Assembly: GCA_963924555.1 (NCBI GenBank)
Contig: OZ004583.1
Location: forward strand, 310,001 to 374,000
DNA from: Crambe crambe
Lineage: Eukaryota > Porifera > Demospongiae > Poecilosclerida > Crambeidae
Length of the DNA stretch: 64,000 nucleotides
Direction: 5' to 3'
Shown here in pieces: positions 32,295 to 44,324 of the stretch. The notes under the pieces are model-generated. The model did not search any database and had not been told where the DNA came from. It saw only the letters and a list, made by a program, of their open reading frames with translations. Position 1 is the stretch's first letter, and each line of letters begins with the position of its first letter. The translations under genes were made by a program, and so were the position numbers.

Positions 32295-34565
32295 ATGTTC
32301 TTTGATGCATTGCCCCTCCTAATATGCTTTGTGTATCTTCTGTTATGTCCGTATACAAAAGTAGAGGAGAGCTTCAACCTGCAGGCTACACATGATCTTC
32401 TTTACCATGGTTCTCAACTACAAAAGGTACAAATCTCCATTGTTGATAAGAAATGTGTCAATACCTTTTTATGATCCAGTATGACCACTTGGAATTTCCT
32501 GGTGTTGTCCCAAGGACGTTTGTAGGTCCCCTAGTGATCTCTGCACTTGCATACCCCGTCGTTTCAATTGCCGAATCAGCAGGAGCAGTAAAGTTCACAT
32601 CACAAATCATAGGTAATCAATAACTTTGATATAATAGTCTAATCATTGATTCCAGTCTTGCACAGTTCGAGGTGTGTTGGGGTTGTGTGTCTGTTTCTCT
32701 CTGGCTTTGCTTCGTCGTGCAGTCCATAAAACACTCGGTGCTGAAGTGGCATGCTTCACTGCCCTCGTCACTTCCTGTCAGTTCCACTTTCTGTTCTATG
32801 CCTCCAGACCACTCCCAAACACCTTTGCTCTCATTTTAGGTACATACGACATGCCTCCACCTCTCAGTAAACAATATCTCATCCCATTTAAAAATCATGT
32901 TCCCTTCCAATTCTCTAGCTCTCCTTTGTTTCAGATTCTGGTTGCTACAACAACACAGCTACTTCATCTGGATGGCAGGAGCAGCTGTCATCCTCTTCCG
33001 ATCAGAACTCGTCCTCTTGCTGGGACTGATCCTCCTCTTGGAGTTGTGGGAGAAGAGGGTTAGCTTCTGGAGTCTTATTACTCATGCAATCCCTGCTGGT
33101 GTTATCTGGCTAGGTAGCTCAGTTATTCTACTAGTTATGGGGACAGAAGTTGCATTTACTCTTTATTTATTCCAGCTCTCACTGTGGTGATCGACTCTGT
33201 GTTTTGGCAGAGGTGGGTGTGGCCTGAGGGGGAGGTGCTTTGGTTCAACACCATCCTCAATAAAAGTCATCAATGGGGTGTATCCTTTAATTAATCAATG
33301 GGGTGTATCCTTTAATTAATCAATGGGGAGAATCCTTTAATTAATGCTATTCAATGTCATTTGTTTTATCTCCTTAATGTATGAACCAGACACACCCCTT
33401 TTTATGGTATTTTTACTCGGCTCTCCCTCGGTCCCTCCTTTTGCCCCTCTTCTTCCTCCCCTGGTCCTTTTATCGTGCCCGTCAGAGGACTATTAAAATG
33501 GTTCTACCAGTTCTAGGTTTCTTGTTTCTGTACTCATTTCTTCCTCACAAAGAGTTGAGGTTTATCATCTATGTCGTCCCTCTCCTCAATGTGATAGTTG
33601 CCCTTGGTTACGCCAACATGTGAGTACTGCATGGTGTCACATGACTATCACATGACTGTAATTCTCTATTATGATTATGCTATTCACAAACATGTTTTTT
33701 TCTGTAATGATTCATTTGAGTCTGTAATGATGCAGACATCAGAGGATGCAGGATCAGTTTTTAAGTCCCAAATGAAAGCGTAATAGGAGGGATCATACCT
33801 CTTTTCCCTCCCCCCTTTGCAGTTGGGTGAATCGACACAAGTATCCCTCCTTTGTCTTGCTGGGTGTGGTGTGCAGTCTCCTCCTCAGTTTTGCCATCTC
33901 GGTATGTTTCCTCCACGTGTCTCGTCATAACTACCCAGGAGGCCATGCCTTCACACAACTCCACAGCCTCGTTGATCAGAAAATGGAAGAGAAACTAGGT
34001 ATATACCATATGGTATCATCAGGGAGAGCAAACTCTATCTCCAGTAAGGTGAAATGTCTTCTCTGTCTGTCTTTAGGTGGGGTCAAAGTTCATATAGGAG
34101 TGGAGGCTGCAATGACTGGAGTGTCAAGATATGGAGAAGTCCACCAAACATGGAAGTGAGTTAGTTGCACCCCACACAGTCCCATTCTCATTCTCTATTC
34201 TATTCAAGTTATTCTAAAGTTGGTCCCATTCTCATTCTCTATTCTATTCAAGTTATTCTAAAGTTGGTCCCATTCTCATTCTCTATTCAAGTTATTCTAA
34301 AGTTGAGGGTCTCATGCCGTCATCAGCTCACAGCAACAGCATCGGTGAAGAGACCACACCCTCTCCAGAGTTGCTCCAATTTACTTTCCTGCTGATCTCA
34401 GCAGGGGATTTCCCCTTCTTCAAAGACACCCATCATGTCATTGAGAAGAGTGAGGGCTTCTCCCAGCTCTCGTTAAGTTGGAGGGAGTTCCCTCCAATCA
34501 AGATAGTGCTGAGGGAGGCAGTATTTGTGCTTATTCGGAACAGGGACGCTACATGTAAGACTTGA
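32295..34565 (+). CDS. ALG12: ALG12, dolichyl-P-Man:Man7GlcNAc2-PP-dolichol alpha-1,6-mannosyltransferase
   Basis: About nine exons. It adds the eighth mannose (alpha-1,6) in the ER lumen using dolichyl-phosphate mannose. Exon 1 ([17 protein letters not shown]) leads to [20 protein letters not shown], with the acidic EE of this GT-C family. Later come [23 protein letters not shown]-like [72 protein letters not shown] (the HKE-x-RF motif) and NYPGGHAF. Multiple hydrophobic helices fit an ER membrane protein. The last exon ends at 34565. Two introns have tandem repeats that copy their own splice sites (33269-33345 and 34181-34309). A broken 5' copy lies at 30793-30967. Confidence 0.95.
33269..33345. 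repeat. Triplicated 25-bp unit spanning an ALG12 splice donor
   Basis: TCAATGGGGTGTATCCTTTA occurs twice in a row, and a third copy has GAGAATCC in place of GTGTATCC. The first copy contains the real exon end (TGGGGT / GTATCC). Confidence 0.8.
34181..34309. repeat. Triplicated about 45-bp unit spanning an ALG12 splice acceptor
   Basis: Three copies of a unit with CCCATTCTCATTCTCTATTC, then ATTCAAG/TTATTCTAAAGTTG. In the last copy the AG at 34290-34291 is the acceptor that restores frame. The first two copies carry the same AG. Confidence 0.8.
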
Positions 34566-35077
34566 CTTTTTTTCTTTAGATGACTTGGGCCAGGTCTTGT
34601 ATGTATACACAGAGGAAGTTTCAATGTGAATTTTATATAATTAAAATTAAATTTAAAACGCTTAATTTATATAATTTATATGGTGAAGTGAAACAGAAAG
34701 GAATATTTGACAAAGTAGCAACAGTATTGTCCCTGCCATTGTATCCAGCAAAGACAGAGACAATTAAAAAAAAAAATCACAAAGACAGAGGAAAAATATT
34801 TTCTACGCAACCAGCTGGAGCTAATCACTGCATCATGTCTGGAAGACATGTTCAAAAAAAAAAATTAAATGAAAAGACCAGGCTAAGAAAGTGCAGAGCA
34901 GTGAAGGAAAAGGATTGAAAATACTTTAAATCATGCATTGATCACAAAAATGAAGTGGCTAACATGTAGAATGTCTAAATAGAAACGACAAAAATGGCCG
35001 TAATCATACACACAAAAACAACTCAAAAGTACAGCAACATATACGCAGAAAGTGTTTATCAATTCCAATGGTGAGTC
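34566..35077. other. Convergent 3' intergenic region, ALG12 / DD3-3-like
   Basis: AT-rich with several A-runs (around 34770, 34855 and 34990) that could be poly-A signals for both converging genes. No gene was seen. Confidence 0.5.
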
Positions 35078-38000
35078 TTAGGGTTGTTTGACCGTCAGTT
35101 TTCCTTTCTGACTTCTGTTGGTAAAGTTGTTGTTTCTGGAGGAGATGTAGTGGTACGTTCCTGTTCGACGGAACCTGAGAATGGCACCTTCGAAGGAGGC
35201 GGGGGCATTGTTCAGGAGCCTGTTCATCAGCGTCTTCATAGCCACTGACTCGGTGCAGCCATCCAGACAGTGATAGTACCCTGCACTGGCGAAGGCGACT
35301 TCCACGTTGGTCTTATTCCTCCGGTTCTGGTTATGTAGGGGAATGGAGGACCAGACCACATCTGCGTCTTTAAACATCATAGCTCCATTTAGTGAGCCTT
35401 GATCCATGAGGGATGGGAAGTTAGAATTGGGGTCTGGAATCTCCACTATGTTGTGACGATCAGTACCTGTGTGTGTGTGTGTGTGTGTGTGTACATGATC
35501 AGGTGATGTTATTTCTTTGTAGCCATTTTTCTTACCTCCTGTGCCTTCCCCAGCATCTCCAGTCTGACCATCTCCACCTGGCTGTCCATTATTGTGAGTG
35601 TTAGAACCTGTCAATTGAATCACGAGGAAAAAAAAGTGAAAATTGAAACTTTTGGCACCAATCTATCACCTAGGTGTTCATACTAAAAAAAAACAACTTG
35701 CTATAGAGACTGAAGCCCACCTGTCCATTGGAAGTGGATGCAGTCACTGGTGTTGATGGTGAGTCTGTTGGGGATGAAGTCGTACTCAACCGAGGGGTAC
35801 ACTTGGACAATATTCCCCCTCTTCCCTCGTACATTTACATTGTGGATACGACAGTCACGATCCTGTGCATTGAAAGTGGGCAGATCTCGGGGGCGCAGGA
35901 CGATAGCGTGGGACCTATCCTGGAATGTACGGCCAAACTGAGCAGTGTTGATGGCAAGACGGAGTGGCTTGTTGGTGGTTGATCCAATGTTAACGTTCGG
36001 GTTCTGTTCCACAGGAGAACGTCGCCCTATACCACTGAATTTAAAGAACAAAAAGAGCAATTAATATTCTAGCTCCTTCATAGTACCCGTCCTTTACTGT
36101 CTCGCTAATGAGATTTTGACTTACGGGTTGTCATTGTGTGAGCTGTTGGTTTGCCATGGATGGTAGTCATCGGTGGAAATGTTGTACCTGCAGCCAAATG
36201 GAGGAAGAAAGACGATTATGACATCAAATTCATGTTTGCAACAGTTTGACCCCTGGTGAAACTATGTCACAGGATCATAACCCAAACATTTGTACAGTTC
36301 ATTCCATAAGTTTCCTTTGTAAGGCACAACATGTGAAGCCATGGCTGTAGCCTTACTACATTCACTGAAAACTGTATAGCTTTTTCCTTTGCTCCATTTT
36401 ATATACAGGGAAGCCCAACATGTTGTATTCAAACATGTTAATTTCTCTCATTCATGCAATTCACCATATTCACTTGTACAACTTCCTCTTTTTCTTTGAC
36501 AAATAGGAAAGGCTCAAATTTTCACCGAGATGGTGACAATAATCACTCATTTTCCCCCTTAATGGTTTATTCTTACAATCTTCTCCTCACCTGATTCGCA
36601 CCACGGCTAACTTGGTCTTGTTATTCATGAAATAAGGGATCTTCCAAGTGTAGTTGAGGGGGACTCCATCCCGACCATTACCAAGGTGATTGACACGACT
36701 CCACCCCACCTGTTGACAGTCAGGGGGAGGGGGCAAGATCAGGCACTGTGGAGTGCGGTCAGCCCAATTCCGTGGGGCCCACACAGAAGTGTACCCCCGA
36801 GTGAGAGTGCTGTTCAAGCTAATGCAAGCGACATTGTTCCTGACGTTTGTGGCGACATCAATGTAACCATACTCAGTGAACCAATTGCCTCCAGCTTCAA
36901 CACAATCAGCTTCGTTGTTATGGGCACTCCAGAGTCTGGGCTCTCCAGTGGAGTACCTACGAGGGAGAATGTAAATAAGTAAACAAGTGTCAGTGTGTAC
37001 GTACATATTACGGCACAGTAAATTGAGAAGGGTCTAGTTGGGACAACCTGAACCATCATCAGGCTTAGCAAGTCAGCACACTACTGCATAACCACAATGA
37101 TGGCAGTGCTACGATTTCAATTCATCCTTATCTCTAACTACCTGCATAACTAAGGCATAGCTTACATTTCTCTGCAGTGTTGTCTTGGCTGAACATTGAA
37201 ACTCTCTCTCTGATAAAGAGACTCACACAAGCTGACGTTGTCGGTCAGAACAGCAATGTCCTGAAGGAATGTGAAATTTTACTTTAAAAGCTTTCATCAC
37301 AAATTTCACTTCTATGTACTCACCCTCCATGGGGTAGGGTGCCAGTAAGGGTAGTAGTCTCTCTCCTCGGGGCATTCAAAGCCACGCCTATTTCCGTTGG
37401 GGTTCTGACGTGTGTATTTGGCAGAATCACCTCTTAGACGCTGGTCAGCAGTGAACAGATCTACATAAAGAAAGAATGAAATGTGTGGAATGGATTATGA
37501 CTTTATGGTATGGCATCCAATGGCACTCATTGCCACCTGTTAGCAATATTCACGAGGGAATTTGCACATGGCACTCTCTATGATTCCATATTCAGCAGCA
37601 AGCTTATTGCATTGTCCAATCATATCACATCACATCATAAGAGTATCATCTACAGGATCATAATCTTTACTTCCATCCCTTAGCTCCTCCCTCCCTCCCT
37701 CCCTCGTGACATACTTTCGTTCCTGTCCCTCTTGGTGCAATCGTCATAGTACTCCATGGTCTCATGGAGTCCCCTGTCTGCCCTCACACTGTTGTTCCGC
37801 CTGGCCAGGAAAGCAGTGTAGGTCTCCCTGTCTCCAGGAGTGGAATGTTGCTGCGTGTTCCTGTTCACCCCATTCCTTATGCGAGTGGCTCTGTTGGAAT
37901 CATCAACTGCAGAAAGAAGAAATCATGAGACCATGACAAATGACTGAGGCTTTTACTATTCCCTCAAAATTTGATCACTAGCTGTAGTTAGTGTAATAAA

Positions 38001-38585
38001 TTATCATAATGATCACACACTGACTTACCAGTTTGAGCAGTCTCATCAAAGTCCTGCAACATGTACTGGAGGACCACGTTGCAGTTGAGTTTGTGTGGGT
38101 CGTTGTCTTCGTTTCCTCCACAACCGTGCTGATTGGTCCACTCAATCTGCATCTCCGAGTCTTGCCCCTCCATAGATCCACTCTGGAAGTATTTCTGCAG
38201 CAAATTCATAAAATTATTATTATTTTTGTGGTGGCTAGAATCATAATAAGATTTGCAATTAACCCCTCCCTTGTCATTTTAATGAACTTACCATGTAGTA
38301 GATGTTGTCTTCGCTGGTGAAGGCAGCAGTGCCGACATCACCAGCATTATACCCACCTCTGTTATTGTTCTGAATAAACAAAAAATGTTCTGTAAAACCA
38401 TGATCAATTTTAAATCTTGCAATCTAGTTTACCTGAGAGTCAAACATTCTGTTGGCATTATTCCTGTTGGCAGATCTCTCGTTCAACCTGTTGTTGCTGC
38501 CTCGGGGATTATGCATGTAGACATCGCCGCAAACCAGGGTCACGGCTACGGCAAGAAAACAAATCAATCGCAGACCCGCCGCCAT
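35078..38585 (-). CDS. DD3-3-like secreted protein
   Basis: About ten exons. It starts with a signal peptide ([20 protein letters not shown]) followed at once by [16 protein letters not shown], the hallmark opening of Dictyostelium DD3-3 and its relatives in marine invertebrates. Further shared blocks: [74 protein letters not shown] and [18 protein letters not shown]. It ends VKQP with no membrane helix, so it is probably secreted. The molecular function of the family is unknown. A paralogue lies head to head at 38971. Compared with it, this gene has a longer asparagine/glycine insert after QWTG (near 35540-35610) and the C-terminal region is shorter. Confidence 0.85.
35469..35492. repeat. 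(GT)12 microsatellite
   Basis: In an intron of the minus-strand DD3-3-like gene, close to an exon edge. Confidence 0.8.
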
Positions 38586-38970
38586 TGTCTGTTGAATCAG
38601 ATCTTTTCAAAAATTTGAACTTCTTTAGCTTTGCAAGAGACCAGCTCGCTTCGCTTCTTTCTTTTTTGTCGAGAAGTTGCAAAAAACACCTGAGTCCCGT
38701 GTTTTATTTTGCGGCATAAAAAGGGGTGGGGCAGGGATGATGCCGCTAATTATAGTAGCACCGTGGGCGTTTCTTGACCTAATAAGTGCAAAATGTGGTT
38801 ACAAGCTACCTCGTGACTGCATTCTTTCCCTAATTTGGACCCGTAAGGACCGCCCAGATTGAAATAATAAGCCGAGTGCTTTTGCAACCACACGTCAGTT
38901 TTTGTGTCTGAAAAAAAAAACCGAGTGCAGGCTCGCTCTTCAAACCAACAAACCAAGAAATTTCGCAAAG
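38586..38970. promoter_or_regulatory. Divergent promoter interval of the two DD3-3-like genes
   Basis: 385 bp between start codons. No clear inverted symmetry was seen, so the pair probably did not arise by a simple inversion of the promoter. It holds AAAAAAAAAACCG near 38910 and a TTTTATTTTGCGG stretch near 38702. Confidence 0.45.
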
Positions 38971-41900
38971 ATGAGGGTTCTTCTGCTAGCCTTGGCGCTG
39001 GTCGCCATTGTCAACGCAGATATGTATCTGCATAACCCCAGGTAAGTAAATGCCTTTAATGGTTGTCGAGACTTCACTAGCTAACTTTTATTGTTGCTTG
39101 TTATTTTTTCAGGGGCTCCAACAATCGCCTGGACGAAGCGAGAAGGGAAAGAAATAATGCCAACAGGTATTAAACATTAATACATTAATTAAATTGCATG
39201 TTATTATTAATTATATTTTTCTTAGGATGTTTGATTCACAGAATAACAACCGTGGAGGGTACAATGTTGGGAACATGTATTACTACGAGGGATCCATTCT
39301 CCCCATCGAGTGGACCAATCAGCACTCCTGCGCAGACCAGAACAACCACTGTGACGTCATCATACAGTACATGTGTGCTGACAATCTCCGAGATGGCTCC
39401 AGCACTAGGTACGTGAATAAAAAATAATAAATAACCCTCAGACCTAATTTTAAGTTCTCATCAAATGCTTTTTAATTGAGGACAAGATGGCGTTAATTAA
39501 TGAGCAAGATAGGTGGGAATCACACTTTTCATATGTCGTTAACACATGAAATGCCACAATCTATTGCTAGCCTACATCGTTATCACCATGATCAAGTGTT
39601 GATCTTCCCAATTTCCACCATACATGATGATATCTTTACCCCTCTGGCAGGACCATCCCCACTAATCCGGCCCAGTGCGATAACTTTGACTGCAACACTG
39701 ACCTGGAGTACGGCATGCACGAGAACTATACCTACTACCTCAACTGTCGCCTCAGGCAGAGGAACTTGGGCCTGTACACTGCCGACCGTAACCTCAATGG
39801 CATGTCTGCCCTCTACACACGCCAGAACAACAACGGACAGAGGCGTGGTTACGAATGCCCCGAGGAGAGAGACTACTACCCATACTGGCACCCTACCCCA
39901 TGGAGGGTGAGTAGAGTCATGTGATAGTCATGTGATTAATGTCATTAATTCTTTTTTATTAGGATATCGCTATTTTGACCAATAACGTGACTCGCTGCGT
40001 CATGTATCAGGAGATGAGCCAGAATGTACAATCACGATTCTTTTGCGACCTGCCTCAGGGGTACATCAATATGCGTATTAACGCCCCTAGAAACCGTCCA
40101 CAACCCATTCCCATCACACAGGAAGAGTGCGAGGTCAGCCCAAATAGAAAAGCTTTCAGTGAATCTAGGCACCATATAAATTCCCATTCTGAAAACTTAA
40201 CCTCACAAAGATAGCTTTCCCACTGCACAGTACAGTAGTGGGGGCTCTTTTCAAGTAACTGGACTACTCTCTCCTTGCCACCTACAGGCAATCGTATGGC
40301 CCAGTCCAAATGGCACAAGAGGTGTGTGGAGGGAGGAGAAGCCCGATGAGCGTCTCTCAGCACCCGAGTGTGTGGAGAGCATTGGCAGCAGGGACAATCA
40401 CCTTGGCAACACTGAAGGAGGCTTCCCCATTTATTATAACTGGACCATCCCTAATACCCCCCATGAGCACTGCGCCTTGAGAATCAGGTGAGTGGAGAGA
40501 GAGAGAGAGAGAGAGTTCACTATGATTTGCTGTAGATACAACATCTCCACTGGTGACTATGAGGCATGGAATGAAGACAGAGCTGATGGCTCCCTTCGGA
40601 GGATGAATGCTCGTGTGTACAATGGAGACCAAAATGGTAACACTGTCAACAGACAGATTTCCAACATCTCTGACGTTTATGCCAAATTTGGAATGGATTA
40701 CGAGGAAGCTAGACTGGTAAGTGGGTGGGGCTAGTAGGGATAAAGTGGGCAGAGCTAGAAGGGGTGGGGCTGGGTACAGTACGTAATTATTTTCTGCCTT
40801 TTTTTTTTTTTTTTTTTTTTTTCAGCGTGGCTATGTCATGAGACAGAACCCAGTGGTGATGCCTTTCCCACGTGCTGGCAATGGCAGGACCTTTGGACTC
40901 CAGCTTGCCATCAATACTAACCAATTTGGAAGGACTTTCCAGGACAGGTAATGACATCCACTCTGCTAAGTAAGATAGTCAAAGAGTCTCTGAATAGACC
41001 AAGTGAGATGAGTGCTTAAACTTAACACTATGACTGTATATGGGAATATGGAGGTGTAAGCCTTTTTCCTGATCTCATTAACTTTAAATCTCTTTATGAG
41101 GAAGCAAAAAAGGGTTTCTTTTAAAGAAGACACTTTTGGCAAGGGTGGGAATAAGATCATAATTTCCTAATATGCTCAAGAAAGCTGAGTGTCTCTAAAG
41201 GAGATCAAGTTATTCATAATTTCACGTGGAGGACTTGCAGCGTGACCTTATACAATGTGCTGCATGTGGCCGTGAATCTCATTAGCTTCGTGGGATGATT
41301 GCTGAGACATCTCACCTAACTATGAATTCCATACTTACATTGTGTTGTGTAAGTAGCCCTGCACCTCTTGCCCCACCCTCTCTCCTTTTGACCCTACGTG
41401 GACCATCCCATATTGGGACAAAACCTGCTGCTTGTGCTATCATGTGATGCATGAATAGCATTAGATAAAAATCTGTGAATATCTTGTCTCGATAATTGTC
41501 AAAGTACTTTTAAGAGTTTTTTTTCAAGCTCGTATATCAGAGGTTATGATCTGGAATGTTTGCCAACTGTGAAGCCTAATTAGAACTCCACTTGTCCAAA
41601 ACAGATCCTATCCCACCTAGCCTCTATATGGTGGTGTCAGGGCTAGCATCAATTACCTTCAATCAAGAGATCATTTTGTCCCCACACTATCAGTTTTCCC
41701 TGATAAAATTTCATCCTGATTCTTGTGGTTTTTTTTTTTCACATGACAATCGGCATCTCAGATTACATGTTTGTCCACTGCTAAAGTGTGTTTATGGAAG
41801 ATAGTTTAGGCATTCGTTAATTAAAGAGTATTTCTCTGTGTGATCTGATATTCCCTCCCCTCCCTCCCTCTAGGTCTCACTCATTTGCCATCCGTGAGAG

Positions 41901-43439
41901 GCCTGACGACCTGAAGGACGCCACCATCTACAACCTCAACGTGAGAGGAAAGAGAGGCAACATTGTACAGGTGTACCCAGGAGTCGAGTATGACTTTGTC
42001 CCCAACTCTCTTGTCCTTGCTCAAGACGATTACGTCCACATCCAGTGAGTCATTCCACCATGTGTGTATGTATGTATGTATGTATGTATGTATGTATGTA
42101 TGTATGTATGTATGTATGTATGTATGTATGTATGTCTATAGTGATAGAGAGATGACCTTATTAAGCCTGTGGTGAACACTAACAGGTGGTCACATCAGCA
42201 CAAAGTCTTCTATAATTAATTCTCCTCTTCCTTCAGGTGGACTGGTTCTAACACAAACCCCAACAACAACGATGGCCAAGGTAAAGCAGGGACAGACCGT
42301 TCCAACATGGTCCTCCTGAAGGAGCAGGTGTATGATGAAGGAACCCCCATGGAAAGGAAGATGGGACATTGGGGTCGCAGCTACCCTCAGCATCTCAGGC
42401 ATCCCAACAACACCTTCCTCGGCCTCAGTATGGAGGACAGACAGGCCCTTGCTGTCCTGGACAGTGGTAAGTCATCTCATTGTATTTTCCAAAAAAACTT
42501 TACTACTTTTACTATTTTTTCTTCCAGCCCAAAATGGAGGAGAGATGTCTGAATTGGATGATGCTGGAACGTACTTTGACCTTGGCCCCCGTAAGATCAC
42601 CAGCCGTGGGATGTACCACTACATGTGCTCCAGGAACAACAACTTCACCAACCGCAGTCAGAAGGGCAAGATCGTCGTGACACAAGATGCCTCAAGAACC
42701 AGCAGGATCGGGTGGAATGGTGGAATGGCAAGAGTTAGCAAGTAAGTAGGAGTGGAGTTGATTGCCAATAACTGACAGGCTTTCTTGCCAGTAAAGCAAT
42801 TGTTCAGTTAGTGAGTGTTGATTGTGCTGGTAACACACCACTTCATGGAGCATGTTGGAATGTAGAATTTATCTTGCTCTCTCTTTCATTAGCCACACCC
42901 TCATGTTCAGGAGAGGTGACCTCACACAACCCAACTTTTTCACCATGAAAGAATACCGCAATCAAAGTGCTGCTGTTGCCGATGTAGAAGATTTGGCGGC
43001 TCAAGGGGAACTAGTTAACACTCCACCCAACCTGAACAGTCCCTACGTGCGTATTGATCCTCCCACTAGGTTCAATGGTGCAATGAGCAAAGCCGAGATT
43101 TCCATCCAGTTGACCGAAGGAGAATCTAGCATGGGTGTGACAATCCGTCGAGCAAACCCAGGCAGTGCATGGGTTTTTACAGATCTTGACACTCAGATTG
43201 TCGACGGACGAGCAGTGGCTCAGACAGATGAAGGCGGAGTGTTTGTGGCAGGTTCAGGGTTCAATTTTGGACTGGTGATTGGTCTCGTCGTTGCAGGAGT
43301 TGTCATTCTCCTTGTAGCTGTCATCGTCATCGGAACAGTTGTGTACTTTGTGGCTCGACCAGAGAAATGGAGGTCAACCAAATCCAATGTGAAGAAAACA
43401 CAGATGAAGATGAAGAGGAGTTTCGCAAGACAAGTTTGA
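38971..43439 (+). CDS. DD3-3-like membrane-anchored protein
   Basis: About eleven exons. It has a signal peptide (MRVLLLALALVAIVNA), then [99 protein letters not shown] and [18 protein letters not shown], parallel to the divergent neighbour. Unlike that gene, it continues into an extra region (from about 42890) ending in one membrane helix (GLVIGLVVAGVVILLVAVIV) and a basic Lys/Arg tail (43350-43436). This predicts a type I surface protein, while the neighbour is secreted. Many N-x-S/T sites (for example NNTFL and NNFTN) suggest glycosylation. The family function is unknown; extracellular matrix or surface coat roles are only guesses. Confidence 0.87.
40799..40822. repeat. T24 run forming a 3' splice-site tract
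   Basis: A T run directly before the acceptor CAG at 40823-40825 of the plus-strand DD3-3-like gene. Confidence 0.85.
42066..42135. repeat. (TATG)n microsatellite
   Basis: About 17 tetranucleotide units in an intron of the plus-strand DD3-3-like gene, a short way downstream of the donor at about 42044. Confidence 0.9.
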
Positions 43440-43694
43440 GCAGCAGCTGGATTGAAATGAACACTGCATGTGTGTGTATTATTATTGTAGTTATTAATTT
43501 TGTTACTAAAAGAACATTATTTTTTTTAAAGCTTTCTTATTATTTTCATCACCACTGGTTGGTGATTTGTCATAATTTTGCAGTGTGTTAGAGTGGTGAC
43601 ACCTTACCAAATTTGGCCCAACCATACATGAGGGTCCACTTAGTTGCATACAAAATGATCACATAAAAAAAGGAGAGAGATTTAGAATCAGAAG

Positions 43695-44209
43695 TTAGTT
43701 TCTTTTTGGGAGGGCAGGGGTCTTGGCTGCGGTCAGGAAAGTAGTAGATCCTATATCAACCTAATAGATTCAACAAAATAAACACAATACCCTGCACATC
43801 TTTGATAACTTCCTCACATTCAGCTCTTCCATCTCTTTCTTGATTTTGGTGATTTCTTCATGGAAGTAACCAATGGGATCGTCTGGTTGGAATGTAATTA
43901 CGTGCATAAGTAAACCCTGGATAAAAATCAACCATTTCATCACATACTGGAGTGAAACCCCCCATAATGGCCACCTTTGATGAGTGGCCACCTTGCACTC
44001 TCCTTGGTCCCACCTGCATCACTATTCAGTGTAGTACTTTGAAAAGCAACCCCTGAGATAGGGACACCTCTCTATAAAAACTTCATTCCCCAATGGTGGC
44101 CACTATATATTCTTATTTTACATGCCTGGAATATTTCTTTGAGCTTTATTTTAGACAGGTAGTCATCAGCTTCCTTCTGCTTTTTTTTACTGTCCTCAGA
44201 AGCAGACAT
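43695..44209 (-). CDS. Small RIIa/Dpy-30-like dimerisation-docking protein
   Basis: Three exons (44126-44209, 43818-43916 and 43695-43760) give 82 residues. The start is MSASEDSKKKQKEADDYL. The core IKLKEIFQ joined to GLLMHVITFQPDDPIGYFHE has the shape of an RIIa/Dpy-30-like helix pair, with the (P)xDPI-Y motif found in cilium and sperm-tail proteins (for example TEX55, EFCAB10 and AK-type proteins). By family knowledge this forms a dimer that docks amphipathic helices. Exon phases are exact only if the first intron uses a GC donor (44125-44124); a GT at 44121 would break the motif. No orthologue is assigned. It is divergent from the gene at 44325 (115 bp between starts). Confidence 0.65.
43925..44105. 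mobile_element. Probable non-coding DNA-transposon remnant
   Basis: It lies inside the first intron of the small RIIa-like gene. ATGGCCACC words near the left end face GGTGGCCA near the right end, with internal GGGACACCTCT as in pogo/Tigger-like MITEs. The ends are not sharply defined. Confidence 0.35.
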
Positions 44210-44324
44210 GGTCGTTTGTACTTCATTCACTGCAGCTCTGTTTACAACGACTCCTTGGCAACGCCTGCGATTCTAATAAGAGCGCATCAAGTTTTAATAA
44301 AAGCGCACCATAGTATCTTATTAT

